Source of the DNA: Selenomonadaceae bacterium
Lineage (GTDB): Bacteria > Bacillota > Negativicutes > Selenomonadales > Selenomonadaceae
Length of the DNA: 64,000 bases
Direction of reading: 5' to 3'
Assembly: GCA_017470715.1 (NCBI GenBank)
Contig: JAFUYE010000148.1
Span: forward strand, 28,609 to 92,608
Shown: positions 1-9,239 of the stretch, piece after piece
How the letters are laid out: the number at the start of each line of letters is the position of its first letter
Numbering within the stretch: the first letter of the stretch is position 1
Program-made: the position numbers and the translations under genes
The notes under the pieces: generated by a model
Told to the model about the DNA's origin: nothing
The model's input: the letters and a program-made list of their open reading frames with translations, nothing else
The model's database searches: none

Positions 1-250
1 CCGAATGCAAGCGGTACAAATCGAAATGCACAATCGGGCAAAAACCTTCGTAGACGCACATCAAGTTAAATGTCGGGCTGGTCACTTCGCCTTGCACGCC
101 CAACGTCCGCGCCATCGACTGCACGAACAGAGTTTTGCCCGCGCCGAGTCCGCCCTCCAAACAAATTACCGTTCCTTCGCGCACACGTTGCGCCACTTTC
201 GCCGCCAATTTTACCGTCCCGTATGGGGACTGGGTTATGTGCGTAAACAA
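1..250 (-). CDS. tsaE: tRNA threonylcarbamoyladenosine biosynthesis ATPase TsaE (5' part; gene runs off the window)
   Basis: TsaE is the small P-loop ATPase that works with TsaB and TsaD to make the t6A37 modification of ANN-decoding tRNAs in the cytoplasm. The visible part has the family layout: a Walker A motif GGLGAGKT near residues 33-40, then the conserved TSPTF motif and an HFDLYRL segment. The frame is closed by a TGA just upstream of a GTG at 262, but that GTG overlaps the Shine-Dalgarno GAGGAG. The in-frame TTG at 250, 10 bases past the SD, is therefore the more likely start. The C-terminal part lies left of position 1. The product is clear; only the start is uncertain. Confidence 0.88.
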   Translation of the reverse strand, partial: MFTHITQSPYGTVKLAAKVAQRVREGTVICLEGGLGAGKTLFVQSMARTLGVQGEVTSPTFNLMCVYEGFCPIVHFDLYRLHS

Positions 251-437
251 AATGTCTGTCACTCCTCAAAAAATTTTTCGTTCGCATTTATGTTAAGCCT
301 TCTTCCGCAGGAAAGGCAAGGTTTTCCGTTGACGCGCAGTTTATCAGACGCGAAGTTTTTTTTCAACACGGCGGCGATAATATTTGGGGTTGTCGGTAAA
401 ATGTCGGGCGTTGTTGCCTCGATTCGGATTTTTAAAT

Positions 438-604
438 GTTACTTTCTTTGCTTGCCCAAAGAAAGTAACCAAAGAAAAGGCACGCCTGCGCGGCGGGCGA
501 TGATTGCGTTTTCGTAAATCCGCAACGTTATCGCTGCGAATGTGACCCGCTAATTTCGCGTCACGCGAAATGCGCGGGTGAGGCCGCACGTCCTGTGCGG
601 CCTC
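438..604. repeat. Composite palindromic intergenic element, copy 1
   Basis: The roughly 430-base gap between tsaE and the next gene holds no convincing gene but three perfect stem-loops. GTTACTTTCTTTG pairs with its complement at 438-469 (13 bp, 6-base loop). TTTCGCG pairs with CGCGAAA at 554-570. GAGGCCGCAC pairs with GTGCGGCCTC at 580-604. A second copy of this arrangement, in inverse orientation, lies at 21564-21725. The first hairpin is followed by a CAAAGAAAAGG stretch like that beside the matching hairpin of copy 2. This is a dispersed repeat, not a protein gene; an ORF across it translates to low-complexity nonsense. Confidence 0.7.
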
Positions 605-700
605 CGGTTGACGTTATTTTTCCGTCAAAACCTGCGCGGGTGAAAATTTTGATTCGCTGTGGTACAATGCGCGGGAAATTTTTTTTTGGAGATGATAACT

Positions 701-1318
701 TTGCGAGTTGATGAAAAATCTTTTCGCGAACTCTGGCGGCAAATTTGTCTGCTTGAAGATAACGAACTTGTTGCGAAAACAAATCCCCGTGAGGTGTTTG
801 ACTTCCCGCCCGACGAAAAACTTGACGGCTTTTTGACTTATGCGCACGTCGACGATAACAAATTTGTCTTTGAAATTTTGGCGGGCGCGCAGATTGTCGG
901 CGGCAAAGTCAAAGTTTTTCCCGCAAGCTACAAAAAATCCAAACGAATCAAACGCGGTGACGTTGCTGACGCGGAAATAAAAATTTTGACTGCGGATTAT
1001 TCCGTTGCCTTCCGCGACAGAATTCAGATGATTGGCGACCGACATGTTGACGCCGCCCGTGAGCAGACGCGCCTGATTAAAACGATTGACATTTTTCGGC
1101 ACCCCGATTATCCCGACGACGTTGCGGTTTATTTCTTCGACGACAATCGCCGTCCCGAAATTTTGTGGGTGCGTTGCAAATCCGTCGACGAAAATATTTT
1201 GACGGGCGAACTGTTGATTGAGCCGCGACAAGATTTTAATTTGCACGCGGGTGACGAAATTAAATTCGGCGTCGCACAAGTCAACGCGCAAAATATTTTG
1301 ATTCACTTGCCGAGGTGA
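701..1318 (+). CDS. Hypothetical protein, unrecognised family
   Basis: This is a soluble-looking protein of about 206 residues with no signal peptide or membrane segment. I do not recognise the family. It is rich in alternating hydrophobic and charged strands, suggesting a beta-rich fold. An ATG at 692 directly abuts the GGAG; by analogy with the GGAG-9nt-start spacing at 60591, the in-frame TTG at 701 is preferred. A possible promoter has TACAAT at 663-668. The stop overlaps the SD of the next gene, so it probably heads an operon with the oxidoreductase and membrane protein that follow. Function cannot be inferred from the sequence alone. Confidence 0.7.
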   Translation: MRVDEKSFRELWRQICLLEDNELVAKTNPREVFDFPPDEKLDGFLTYAHVDDNKFVFEILAGAQIVGGKVKVFPASYKKSKRIKRGDVADAEIKILTADYSVAFRDRIQMIGDRHVDAAREQTRLIKTIDIFRHPDYPDDVAVYFFDDNRRPEILWVRCKSVDENILTGELLIEPRQDFNLHAGDEIKFGVAQVNAQNILIHLPR

Positions 1319-1325
1319 AAATTTC

Positions 1326-2876
1326 TTGCACAAACAACACGCAATAATTGTCGGCGCGGGTCCTGCGGGATTGACTGCCGCATATTATTTTTTGACCGAA
1401 ACAAATATTCGCCCGATTGTCCTCGAAAAATCAAATATCGTCGGCGGAATTGCTCGAACGCCAAATTTCAACGGCAACCGCATGGACATCGGCGGACACA
1501 GATTTTTCAGCAAAGATGAAGACGTTTTGGCTCTGTGGAACAAACTTTTGCCCGCGCAGGGCTCACCGGCTCTCGACGATAAAATTTTGGGACGCGAATC
1601 GGTTTTGGTTGACGGCGGCGCGAATCCCGACGAAGTCGACGAAGTTTTTTTAAATCGTAACCGCGTATCCAGAATTTTTTATCGGCGGAAATTTTTTTCG
1701 TATCCCGTGTCGCTCAGTTTCGACACGATTAAAAATCTCGGACTCGTCGAAATGTTTTCAATCGGCGCAAGTTTCCTCAAGGCAAAATACAATCAGCGCG
1801 AAGAAAATACGCTTGAAGACTTCATGATTAATCGTTTCGGGCAAAAACTTTACGAAACTTTTTTCCGCGACTACACGACGAAAGTTTGGGGACGCACGCC
1901 CGCCGAAATCGGCGCGGACTGGGGCAAGCAACGAATTCGCGGATTGTCGCTCGGCAAAACTATCGCGGACTTTTTCAGGAAAACTTTCGGCTCCAAAGGC
2001 ACGGACGAAACTTCGCTGATTGAAAGATTTTTTTACCCGAAACTCGGCGCGGGACAAATTTGGCAAAAACTTGCCGGCGAAATTAAACGTCACGGCGGCG
2101 AAGTGCTTTTCAATTCCAACGTGAAAAAATTCCGCGTCGTCGGCAAAAAAATTAAAGCGGTCATTGTCGACAGCCCCGCAGGTGAGTTGACGTTCCCCGC
2201 CGATTATTATTTGTCGAGTATGCCGCTTTCCGAACTTGCCGATGCGCTCGGTGAAAATTTGCCCGCACGCCCGCGAGAAATTGCCAAAAATTTGCCGTAC
2301 CGCGACTTCATAACCGTCGGTTTGCTCGTCAACAAACTTGCGCTGAAAAATCAAACGAAAATTAAAACTCTCGGCGACATTGTTCCGGATTGCTGGATTT
2401 ACATTCAGGAACCGTCCGTCAAGCTCGGTCGTCTGCAAATTTTCAACAACTGGTCGCCGTACATGGTTGCCGATCCGCAAAATACCGTTTGGCTCGGACT
2501 GGAATATTTTTGCCGCGAAGGTGACGAACTTTGGCAGATGCCGGAAAATGATTTCGTCAAGTTTGCCGTCGACGAATTGTCTTCGATTGGGATTATCGAC
2601 GCGTCGGATGTTCGTTTCGGCGTGCAAGTCAAAGTTCCCAAAGCTTACCCCGCGTATTTCGACAGCTACGAAAATATTTCGGAACTTCGTACCGCGCTTG
2701 ACGAAATTGAAAATCTGTACTGTATCGGGCGCAACGGTCAGCACCGTTACAACAACATGGATCACAGCATGTTGACGGCGCGGGAAGCTGTGCGGACGAT
2801 TATCGGCACGTCGACGCGGGAAAATATTTGGAACGTCAATGCGGAACAAACCTATCACGAGGAGACGCATGAGTAA
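1326..2876 (+). CDS. FAD-dependent amine-oxidase/protoporphyrinogen-oxidase-like oxidoreductase (NAD(P)-binding)
   Basis: The protein has about 516 residues. The N-terminus carries a dinucleotide-binding GAGPAGLTAAY motif at residues 9-19, and the IGGHRFFSKD segment near residue 55 is typical of the family that includes UDP-galactopyranose-mutase-like and protoporphyrinogen-oxidase-like flavoproteins. A C-terminal IGRNGQHRYNNMDHSM segment closes the FAD site. The start is TTG at 1326, nine bases after GAGGTG, which overlaps the stop of the upstream gene. The 3' end overlaps the next membrane protein. In bacteria such genes often sit beside GT-C glycosyltransferases, and the neighbour here fits that, so a role in envelope glycan metabolism is inferred. 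The exact substrate is unknown. Confidence 0.8.
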   Translation: MHKQHAIIVGAGPAGLTAAYYFLTETNIRPIVLEKSNIVGGIARTPNFNGNRMDIGGHRFFSKDEDVLALWNKLLPAQGSPALDDKILGRESVLVDGGANPDEVDEVFLNRNRVSRIFYRRKFFSYPVSLSFDTIKNLGLVEMFSIGASFLKAKYNQREENTLEDFMINRFGQKLYETFFRDYTTKVWGRTPAEIGADWGKQRIRGLSLGKTIADFFRKTFGSKGTDETSLIERFFYPKLGAGQIWQKLAGEIKRHGGEVLFNSNVKKFRVVGKKIKAVIVDSPAGELTFPADYYLSSMPLSELADALGENLPARPREIAKNLPYRDFITVGLLVNKLALKNQTKIKTLGDIVPDCWIYIQEPSVKLGRLQIFNNWSPYMVADPQNTVWLGLEYFCREGDELWQMPENDFVKFAVDELSSIGIIDASDVRFGVQVKVPKAYPAYFDSYENISELRTALDEIENLYCIGRNGQHRYNNMDHSMLTAREAVRTIIGTSTRENIWNVNAEQTYHEETHE

Positions 2877-4506
2877 AAAATTTTCGTCGGCAATTCAAAT
2901 CGCATTTTTGTTGACGCCCGTCGCCTGCGTTGAAATGATTTTCAAACTGCCCGAAGAGTCGGATACAAATTTTGTCATGAATTTGGGACGCTACATTTTG
3001 GAGCACGGTTTCCCGCACGTCGACCCGTTCACGATTCACGACGGAATTCAACTTGTCGCGCAGCAGTGGTTGAGCGGAATTTTCTTTTGGGAAGCGTGGC
3101 AAAATTTCGGCGTCACAGGTCTCAAGTTCACGGATTTTATTTTCGGCGCGTTGTTGCTGATTTTGCATTGGCGATTGTGCCTTTCGGTAAGCGGAAATAA
3201 AAATGTCGCGCTCGGCTTAACTTTCGTCGTCGGATTTATCACGGCAACATCAATCGTGCCGCGCCCGCAAATTTTTTCGACGCCAATATTGCTTGCCGAA
3301 GTTTTTTTGCTGGAAAAATTTACTCGTTCAAACGACGCGAAATTTTTAATCCCGTTGCCGATTCTGTCCGTGTTGCTGATAAATTTTCATGCGGCGGTTT
3401 GGTTAATGCTGTTCGTACTTGCCGCGCCGTTTTTCTTCGTAAAAAGTTCACGTCACGCGAAATTTTTGGCGGCGACATTGGCGGCAAGTTTTCTGTGCGG
3501 ATTTATAAATCCTTACGGGCTTGACGCGATGACTTACGTGTTGCGTTCATACGGCGTCGAAATAATCAATTCGCACGTGTCGGAAATGTTCGCACCCTCG
3601 GCACAAAGTTTCAGCGGGAAAATTTTTTACGCGACGGAAGCATTGATGATTTTCACGTTCGCGAAAGTCAAACTCCCGTGGCGATACATTTTCCTGAGCG
3701 GCGGGCTGACTTATTTGGCTCTGTTGCACGAACGAAATTTGTTGCTGTTTTACTTCGCGGCGACGTTTCCGCTTGCGTGTGCGTGGCGAAATTTCAGCGT
3801 CGAAAAAATCTTCCCGCACGACGAAAATTTTCCAAATCGAATACCGCTGACGATTTTGTTTTTCCTGCTGGTTTTCGTCAACACAATCATGATTACGCTG
3901 ATTTTCCGGGACGGACTTGCCGAACTCAACACGCCGGTAAAAATTTTGTTCTTTGTGTCGACGGCGATTGTGTTGTATAATTTGCTGGTTTTCAAGCGCG
4001 AAGGAAGTTTGTTGCACCCCGCGATATTGCCGCGAAAAAATTTCTCGTTGCTGGTGACGGCGTTAATCGTGTGCGGAATTTTTTCCGTGACGCTTGCCGA
4101 CAAAAAAGACGACACGTACGAAATTTTGACGCCCGCGATTGAATTCATCTTGCAGGACGAACAACCCGAAAATATTTCGCTGTGGCTCGGTCAAGGCGGC
4201 GGCGGACTTGCGGGACGTTTTGGCGTGAAATATTACATTGATTCGCGTTCGGAAGTTTTTCTGCCCGTCAACAGCGGTCTCGACAAAAATATTTTGGCGG
4301 AATATTTAAACCTGCTGAACGGCAAAATTTACTACAAAGATTTTTTCGCCGAATACAACTTCACGCACATTATCGTTACCGACGAAATGAAATTTTTGTT
4401 CGACACCCTGAGCCGCGACGAAAATTTCAAAGTCGTTTACGAACGCAAGCACGTCAACGAAGACAAAACCGTTATATGTAAAATTTTTGTGTCATGTGGT
4501 GATTGA
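2869..4506 (+). CDS. Multi-spanning membrane protein, GT-C glycosyltransferase-like
   Basis: This is a 545-residue protein with many hydrophobic segments (roughly ten predicted by eye). The N-terminal loop pattern of an acidic pair followed by ILEHGFPHVDPF and then a Trp-containing LVAQQWLSG segment is typical of membrane glycosyltransferases of the GT-C/GT39-like superfamily and of related unassigned proteins. The ATG at 2869 follows GAGGAGACGC and overlaps the previous stop, so translation is probably coupled. The C-terminal 100 or so residues look like a soluble extracytoplasmic tail. The donor and acceptor are unknown. The partner flavoprotein upstream supports a role in polysaccharide or lipid-linked glycan assembly, by inference only. 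Confidence 0.72.
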   Translation: MSKKFSSAIQIAFLLTPVACVEMIFKLPEESDTNFVMNLGRYILEHGFPHVDPFTIHDGIQLVAQQWLSGIFFWEAWQNFGVTGLKFTDFIFGALLLILHWRLCLSVSGNKNVALGLTFVVGFITATSIVPRPQIFSTPILLAEVFLLEKFTRSNDAKFLIPLPILSVLLINFHAAVWLMLFVLAAPFFFVKSSRHAKFLAATLAASFLCGFINPYGLDAMTYVLRSYGVEIINSHVSEMFAPSAQSFSGKIFYATEALMIFTFAKVKLPWRYIFLSGGLTYLALLHERNLLLFYFAATFPLACAWRNFSVEKIFPHDENFPNRIPLTILFFLLVFVNTIMITLIFRDGLAELNTPVKILFFVSTAIVLYNLLVFKREGSLLHPAILPRKNFSLLVTALIVCGIFSVTLADKKDDTYEILTPAIEFILQDEQPENISLWLGQGGGGLAGRFGVKYYIDSRSEVFLPVNSGLDKNILAEYLNLLNGKIYYKDFFAEYNFTHIIVTDEMKFLFDTLSRDENFKVVYERKHVNEDKTVICKIFVSCGD

Positions 4507-4509
4507 TTC

Positions 4510-5646
4510 ATGTTAAAAAAATTTTTTGTGACCGCGATTATTTTTTGCTTGTTGACAAGTATTGCTCAAGCTGCCGACAAGTCGCCGAAAAAAAAATCCG
4601 TCTGGCAACCCGAATTGCGTATCGGAATCACAAGCGGCGTCACGCAAGTCGGTTTGAAAGTTTCCGCGCCCTGCATTATGATTGACCCGTCGTCGAAAAA
4701 GACGATTAAGAAAATTCCTGCCGATAAAAATTTTGCCGTGGACTTCGCGCAGATGAAAACCAACGCGATTGAAATTCGTCCCGAAAAAATTCCGCTGAAA
4801 GATTTAATCACGACGATTGACGGGCGACGATATTTCGGCGGCGTGCGCGTCAACAAAGTCAAAGGTTCGCTGAGCGTGATAAGCATTGCCCCGACGGAAG
4901 AATATCTGCGCGGCGTTGTCGGCGAAGAAATGTCCCCGTCGTACCCGTTGGAAGCGTTGAAAGCTCAAGCGGTGGCGGCGCGTTCGTTCGCGTTGAAAAA
5001 TCGCAAGCGGCACGACAAAGACGGTTTCGACCTGTGCACGGGGACGCATTGTCAAATGTACGCGGGCTTTGAAGATTTTAAAATTGTCAACGAGGCGATT
5101 GACGCAACTCACGGCGAAGTTTTGACGTTCAAAGAAAAAATTGCCGACACGAATTTTCACGCGGACAGCGGCGGAATGACCGAGGCTGTCGCGGACGTTT
5201 GGGGCACGAACGTTGCGTACCTTGTGCCCGTCAAAGAATTAATCGAACTTACCGCGCCGTGGACGATGAAATTTTCCGTCAAAGATTTTTCGTCGCGTTT
5301 CGGTGACAATTTCGGCGATGTGAAATCAATCAAGCTCAGCACGTTGACTTTGGGCAAAAAAACTGACGACAGGACAAATTCCGGTCGCGTGAAATCCGCT
5401 CAACTTGTCGGCACGAAAAAAACTTTGACAATTTCGGGCGCAGATTTACGCAGAAAATTTTCTTTGCCGAGCACGTTGTTTGACATGAAAATTTCCGGCG
5501 GCGAAGTGATTTTCACGGGCTACGGTCGCGGGCACGGCGTCGGCATGAGTCAACAAGGCGCGAAGTCTTACGCCGAAAAAAATTGGACTTACGACAAAAT
5601 TCTTGCGCACTACTACAACGGAACCAAATTAAAAAAACTTTATTGA
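4510..5646 (+). CDS. SpoIID/LytB domain protein (exported)
   Basis: This 378-residue protein has an N-terminal signal peptide ending at AQA (about residue 21). The rest is a SpoIID/LytB domain with the diagnostic EYLRGVVGEEM and LKAQAVAARSFAL motifs near residues 135-165, and a C-terminal GRGHGVGMSQQGA motif. SpoIID-family proteins are lytic transglycosylases acting on peptidoglycan denuded of stem peptides; non-sporulating Negativicutes keep homologues that act in the envelope. It starts three bases after the previous stop and may be the last gene of that operon. A vegetative wall-remodelling role is more likely than sporulation, since no sporulation genes are nearby. Confidence 0.9.
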   Translation: MLKKFFVTAIIFCLLTSIAQAADKSPKKKSVWQPELRIGITSGVTQVGLKVSAPCIMIDPSSKKTIKKIPADKNFAVDFAQMKTNAIEIRPEKIPLKDLITTIDGRRYFGGVRVNKVKGSLSVISIAPTEEYLRGVVGEEMSPSYPLEALKAQAVAARSFALKNRKRHDKDGFDLCTGTHCQMYAGFEDFKIVNEAIDATHGEVLTFKEKIADTNFHADSGGMTEAVADVWGTNVAYLVPVKELIELTAPWTMKFSVKDFSSRFGDNFGDVKSIKLSTLTLGKKTDDRTNSGRVKSAQLVGTKKTLTISGADLRRKFSLPSTLFDMKISGGEVIFTGYGRGHGVGMSQQGAKSYAEKNWTYDKILAHYYNGTKLKKLY

Positions 5647-5661
5647 CGGAGTCGGAAAAAA

Positions 5662-5690
5662 CTTGTCCCTTCTCCCTTGTCCCTTATCAC
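5662..5690. repeat. Heptameric CCCTTGT-type short tandem repeat
   Basis: Three irregular copies of a TCCCTT(G/C/A)-type unit lie between the SpoIID gene and the RBS of the binding-protein gene. The same unit occurs in both orientations upstream of glpF (20018-20067). It resembles the heptameric intergenic repeats (STRR type) known from cyanobacteria and other bacteria. Confidence 0.6.
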
Positions 5691-5709
5691 TTAAAACGGA
5701 GGTATCACC

Positions 5710-6519
5710 ATGAAAATTTTCGCACGGGCAACAATTTTTTTTACGCTGTTGGCGGTCTTGCTTTTGACGAGCCAACCGACCGAAGCCGGACGACTTGAGG
5801 ACATTTTGGCACGCGGCACAATTCGTATCGGCACGACGGGCGATTATATCCCGATGTCGTATCTCAATCCCGCGACGGGCGAATACGAAGGCATTGACGC
5901 AGAACTTTCCAAAATTATCGCGGACTCTTTGGGCGTCACGATTGAATACGTTCCGACGACGTGGCCGACGCTCAAAGATGACATGCTTGCCGACAAATTC
6001 GACATTGCACTTTGCGGCATCTCCAGAAATTTTGCCCGCGAAAAAATTATGGCGATGAGCGACGCTTACGGCGAAGGAATTTTCGGTAAGACGATTCTTT
6101 GTCGCAAAACCGACGCGAAGAAATTCAAATCCGTTGCCGATTTAAATCGTCCCGACGTTCGCATTATGATTAATCCCGGCGGCACGAACGAAATTTTTGC
6201 CCGCAAAACTTTGCCGAACGCGACGTTAATCGTCAACGACGAGAACGCAGCAATTCCCGTAAAAATTGCCGAAGGCAAAGCCGACATTATGATTACCGAA
6301 ACCGTCGAGGCTGTCAGTTGGGTTAAACGTGAACCGAGACTTGCCGCGCCGCTTGTCAAAACTCCTTTTGCCGGCACGCGTCATTCTTGCGGAATTCTCA
6401 TGCAGAAAGGCGACCAAGAATTTTTGAACTACATAAATTTCGTTTTGGCTGAATTGCGCATGGACGGACGACTTGCCGCACTTGAATTGAAATATTTCGG
6501 AAAGGAACTTGTCAAATAA
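5710..6519 (+). CDS. Periplasmic family-3 solute-binding protein, cyclohexadienyl-dehydratase (PheC)-like
   Basis: This 269-residue protein has a signal peptide (to about residue 26, EAG) and an SBP_bac_3 fold. Three segments resemble periplasmic cyclohexadienyl dehydratase PheC more than ordinary amino-acid receptors: [11 protein letters not shown] near residue 40, [11 protein letters not shown] with [11 protein letters not shown] near residues 75-100, and [12 protein letters not shown] near residue 155. PheC evolved from such binding proteins and converts prephenate or arogenate to phenylpyruvate or phenylalanine outside the cytoplasm. No ABC permease or ATPase gene is adjacent, which also fits an enzyme rather than a receptor. 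RBS GGAGG precedes the ATG. The stop overlaps the queA start. Binding protein versus enzyme is unresolved. Confidence 0.75.
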   Translation: MKIFARATIFFTLLAVLLLTSQPTEAGRLEDILARGTIRIGTTGDYIPMSYLNPATGEYEGIDAELSKIIADSLGVTIEYVPTTWPTLKDDMLADKFDIALCGISRNFAREKIMAMSDAYGEGIFGKTILCRKTDAKKFKSVADLNRPDVRIMINPGGTNEIFARKTLPNATLIVNDENAAIPVKIAEGKADIMITETVEAVSWVKREPRLAAPLVKTPFAGTRHSCGILMQKGDQEFLNYINFVLAELRMDGRLAALELKYFGKELVK

Positions 6520-7550
6520 TGTTCCTCAGTGATTTCGATTACGAATTACCGGAAGAATTAATCGCGCAACGCCCGATTGAACCGCGTAATTCGTCACGGC
6601 TGATGGTGCTTGATCCTGCGCGGCAGACGATTTGTCACGAAAAATTTTTCGACCTGCAAAAATTTTTGACGGCGGGCGATACGCTCATCTTCAACGACAC
6701 GCGAGTAATTCCGGCGCGGCTTATCGGACACAAGTCCACAGGCGCACGCGCCGAAATTTTTTTGCTCCGACGACTGGACGCGACGACCTGGGAAACTTTG
6801 GTTAAACCGGGCAGGAAAATCACCGAAGGCGCAGAAATTTTTTTCGGCAACGAGTTAAGTTGTCAAATTATCGGACGAACTGATTTCGGCGGACGAATTG
6901 TCAAATTCAAGTTTAACGGCGTGTTTGAAGAAATTTTGGACAGACTTGGCGAAACTCCTTTGCCGCCGTACATTCACGAAAAACTTGACGACAGCGAACG
7001 TTATCAAACCGTTTACAATCGCGAACGAGGCTCAGCCGCCGCACCGACCGCAGGACTTCACTTCACGACGGAGCAAATGTCCGAGCTGAAAAATTTCGGC
7101 GTCAATCTTGGATTCGTCACGTTGCATGTCGGATTGGGAACTTTCCGCCCCGTGCAAGTCGAAAACATTGAGCAACACGAAATGCACGAAGAATTTTTTT
7201 CCGTGCCGCAGGAAACTGCCGACTTGATTCGCGAAACAAAACTGCGCGGGAAAAAAGTTATCGCTGTCGGCACGACTTCCGTCAGAACTTTGGAGTCGGC
7301 GGCGATTGACGAAAAAACTTTGGCTGTCGGCTCAAACTCGACAAAAATTTTCATTTACCCAGGTTACAAATTCAAAATCGTCGACGCGCTGATAACGAAT
7401 TTTCACTTGCCGAAATCGACGCTGTTGATGTTGGTCAGCACTTTGGCGGGACGTGAATTTATTTTGCGGGCTTATCGCGAGGCTGTCGAAAAACGCTACA
7501 GATTTTTTTCCTTCGGTGACGCGATGTTTATCACGGGCAAGGTGATTTGA
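6519..7550 (+). CDS. queA: S-adenosylmethionine:tRNA ribosyltransferase-isomerase QueA
   Basis: QueA transfers the ribosyl moiety of SAM to preQ1 in tRNA, giving epoxyqueuosine, the penultimate step of queuosine synthesis. The 343-residue length is normal. The N-terminal [15 protein letters not shown], the [11 protein letters not shown] motif and the PTAGLHFT motif are diagnostic. The start codon overlaps the upstream stop (TAATG). In most bacteria queA is followed directly by tgt and yajC; here tgt lies 3.4 kb downstream because a three-gene cassette has been inserted, with only three bases between the queA stop and the first cassette start. Confidence 0.97.
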   Translation: MFLSDFDYELPEELIAQRPIEPRNSSRLMVLDPARQTICHEKFFDLQKFLTAGDTLIFNDTRVIPARLIGHKSTGARAEIFLLRRLDATTWETLVKPGRKITEGAEIFFGNELSCQIIGRTDFGGRIVKFKFNGVFEEILDRLGETPLPPYIHEKLDDSERYQTVYNRERGSAAAPTAGLHFTTEQMSELKNFGVNLGFVTLHVGLGTFRPVQVENIEQHEMHEEFFSVPQETADLIRETKLRGKKVIAVGTTSVRTLESAAIDEKTLAVGSNSTKIFIYPGYKFKIVDALITNFHLPKSTLLMLVSTLAGREFILRAYREAVEKRYRFFSFGDAMFITGKVI

Positions 7551-7553
7551 TTA

Positions 7554-9239
7554 ATGAGCGGCTGGAATTTTCCGTCGAACGGCGGCGGTGCGATTAACGG
7601 CGTGGCTGATTCGGGCATTGAAATTTTTCGCGGCAAAGAAATTTCTTCGTTGGCGCGGGAGATTTGTCAAAACTCTCTCGACGCGGCGATTGACGAAAAT
7701 TTTCCCGTGACGGTTGAATTTCAACGACACGAGATTAGCTCGAATGATATTCCCGACGTTTACGACTTCGCGGGTGCTTTGAAAGCTTGTCAAATTTATT
7801 GGACGGGAGCATCCAACAAGACCGCAGCTTTTATCAAGACCGCGACTTTCAAGTTGAAAAGCTTACGAATTCCCGTCCTGCGAATCAGCGATTTCAACAC
7901 GACGGGGCTTGCAGAACCGTTCAATTCGCGTGCAATGACGGGATGGAACACGTTGACGAAAATAAACGGCGGTGCAATTAAATCTGATGACAAGGCGGGC
8001 AACTTCGGTATCGGCAAGAACGCGCCGTTCGCGAATTCTTTTTTCCGCATGGTTTTTTATCGCACGTTCAACAAAGCCGGTGAACATGCCGCGCAGGGCG
8101 TTGCCAAACTGGTTTCGTTCAACCTCGATGCTTGGAATATCGCGACCGGTGTCTGCTATTTCGGCGAACCTAGAGGCAACATGCCCGTCAAAAAAATTCC
8201 CGAGCTCGACAAAATTTTTCAGCGCGTCAAACGGGGCACGGACGTTTTTATTTACGGCTTCAACGGCGGCGAAGAGTGGACGACCGAACTTGTCGACGAA
8301 CTGATTAAAAATTTTTTGGTTGCAATTCACCGCTACAAGTTGCGCGTCACGGTTCAGGGGCAAGCGATTACCAAAGCCACGCTCGGCAAATTCGTCAAAG
8401 ATGACGCTGCCAATTACTACAAGATTTTGACGGGCAACAACGCCGTTAAATTTTTCGATTACGATTTTCACGGCATGGGCAAACTTAAGCTCGGTGTCTT
8501 GCTTGACCCGACGACGAAACTTAATCGAAAAGTTTTAATCGTGCGCAAGAGCGGCATGAAACTTTTTGAACTCGACCGCATTTCGCGAACGCTGAACTTT
8601 ACGGCGATTCTTGAACTCGACGGCTTTAAGCTCAACGCGTTTTTCCGGCAAATGGAGACGCCCGACCACACCAACTGGGAGCCGACGCGTCACCCGACAT
8701 ATCCAAAAAAAGCGAAGGAATATTTGGCAGAACTCAAAAAATGGGTTCGCAACAAGATTGAAAGTCTTGGCGAAGAAAATATTTCGGACGAAATTGAAGT
8801 CACGGGCGTCATTACGCCGAACAACGACAGCGACCCTAATCCACCGGTAATCATTGGCACAAAGCCGCCGGTAAAGAGAAACCCGCAACAGTCACGTCCG
8901 TCAAGACCGACACCACCTCGACCGACGGACGACAAAAGCAAAATAGCCTGCGATAAAATTCGCGTGATAAAAGTCGGCGATAAAAGTTATCGGCTGATTC
9001 TCAAAGTCCCGAGTAACATTTCCGGCGGACGGATTGAAATTTTTGCTGTCGGCGAAAGCAACAGCAGTGAAAAACTTTTCATCACGCGGGTTGCCTCCTT
9101 CAGCGAAAATATCGACATTCAAAAGATTGGCGACGAAATTGTTTTCCGAAACCTGCGCGGCAATGTCGACGTGCGGATAAACTTTGAACTGACCGAAGAT
9201 AAAAATTACGCGCTGGGGGTTGCCGTCCATGAAGATTAA
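7554..9239 (+). CDS. GHKL-fold ATPase (HATPase/Hsp90-like), first gene of an unassigned cassette
   Basis: This 561-residue protein has a Bergerat-fold ATP-binding domain at the N-terminus: an N-box with E36 and N40 (REICQNSLDA), a motif around D113 (RISDFNTTGL), and a G-rich lid GNFGIGKNAPFA near residues 149-160. No histidine-kinase dimerisation or phosphoacceptor region is seen, so it is not a sensor kinase. A proline-rich linker (about residues 425-460) precedes a beta-rich C-terminal domain of about 100 residues. It starts three bases after queA stops and overlaps the next gene by 11 bases. GHKL ATPases of this kind occur in bacterial conflict systems as well as in MutL and MORC relatives. 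A defence or DNA-remodelling role is inferred, not shown. Confidence 0.82.
   Translation: MSGWNFPSNGGGAINGVADSGIEIFRGKEISSLAREICQNSLDAAIDENFPVTVEFQRHEISSNDIPDVYDFAGALKACQIYWTGASNKTAAFIKTATFKLKSLRIPVLRISDFNTTGLAEPFNSRAMTGWNTLTKINGGAIKSDDKAGNFGIGKNAPFANSFFRMVFYRTFNKAGEHAAQGVAKLVSFNLDAWNIATGVCYFGEPRGNMPVKKIPELDKIFQRVKRGTDVFIYGFNGGEEWTTELVDELIKNFLVAIHRYKLRVTVQGQAITKATLGKFVKDDAANYYKILTGNNAVKFFDYDFHGMGKLKLGVLLDPTTKLNRKVLIVRKSGMKLFELDRISRTLNFTAILELDGFKLNAFFRQMETPDHTNWEPTRHPTYPKKAKEYLAELKKWVRNKIESLGEENISDEIEVTGVITPNNDSDPNPPVIIGTKPPVKRNPQQSRPSRPTPPRPTDDKSKIACDKIRVIKVGDKSYRLILKVPSNISGGRIEIFAVGESNSSEKLFITRVASFSENIDIQKIGDEIVFRNLRGNVDVRINFELTEDKNYALGVAVHED

Noticed and set aside
5..517. 170-codon frame across the left end
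   Set aside because: The first 260 bases are the tsaE gene on the other strand and the remainder is the palindromic repeat cluster.
1758..2870. 370-codon open frame on the minus strand
   Set aside because: Antisense to the FAD oxidoreductase; no domain, no RBS.
4510..5646. Evidence of sporulation
   Set aside because: A SpoIID-domain protein alone is common in non-sporulating Negativicutes, and no other sporulation gene is in the window.
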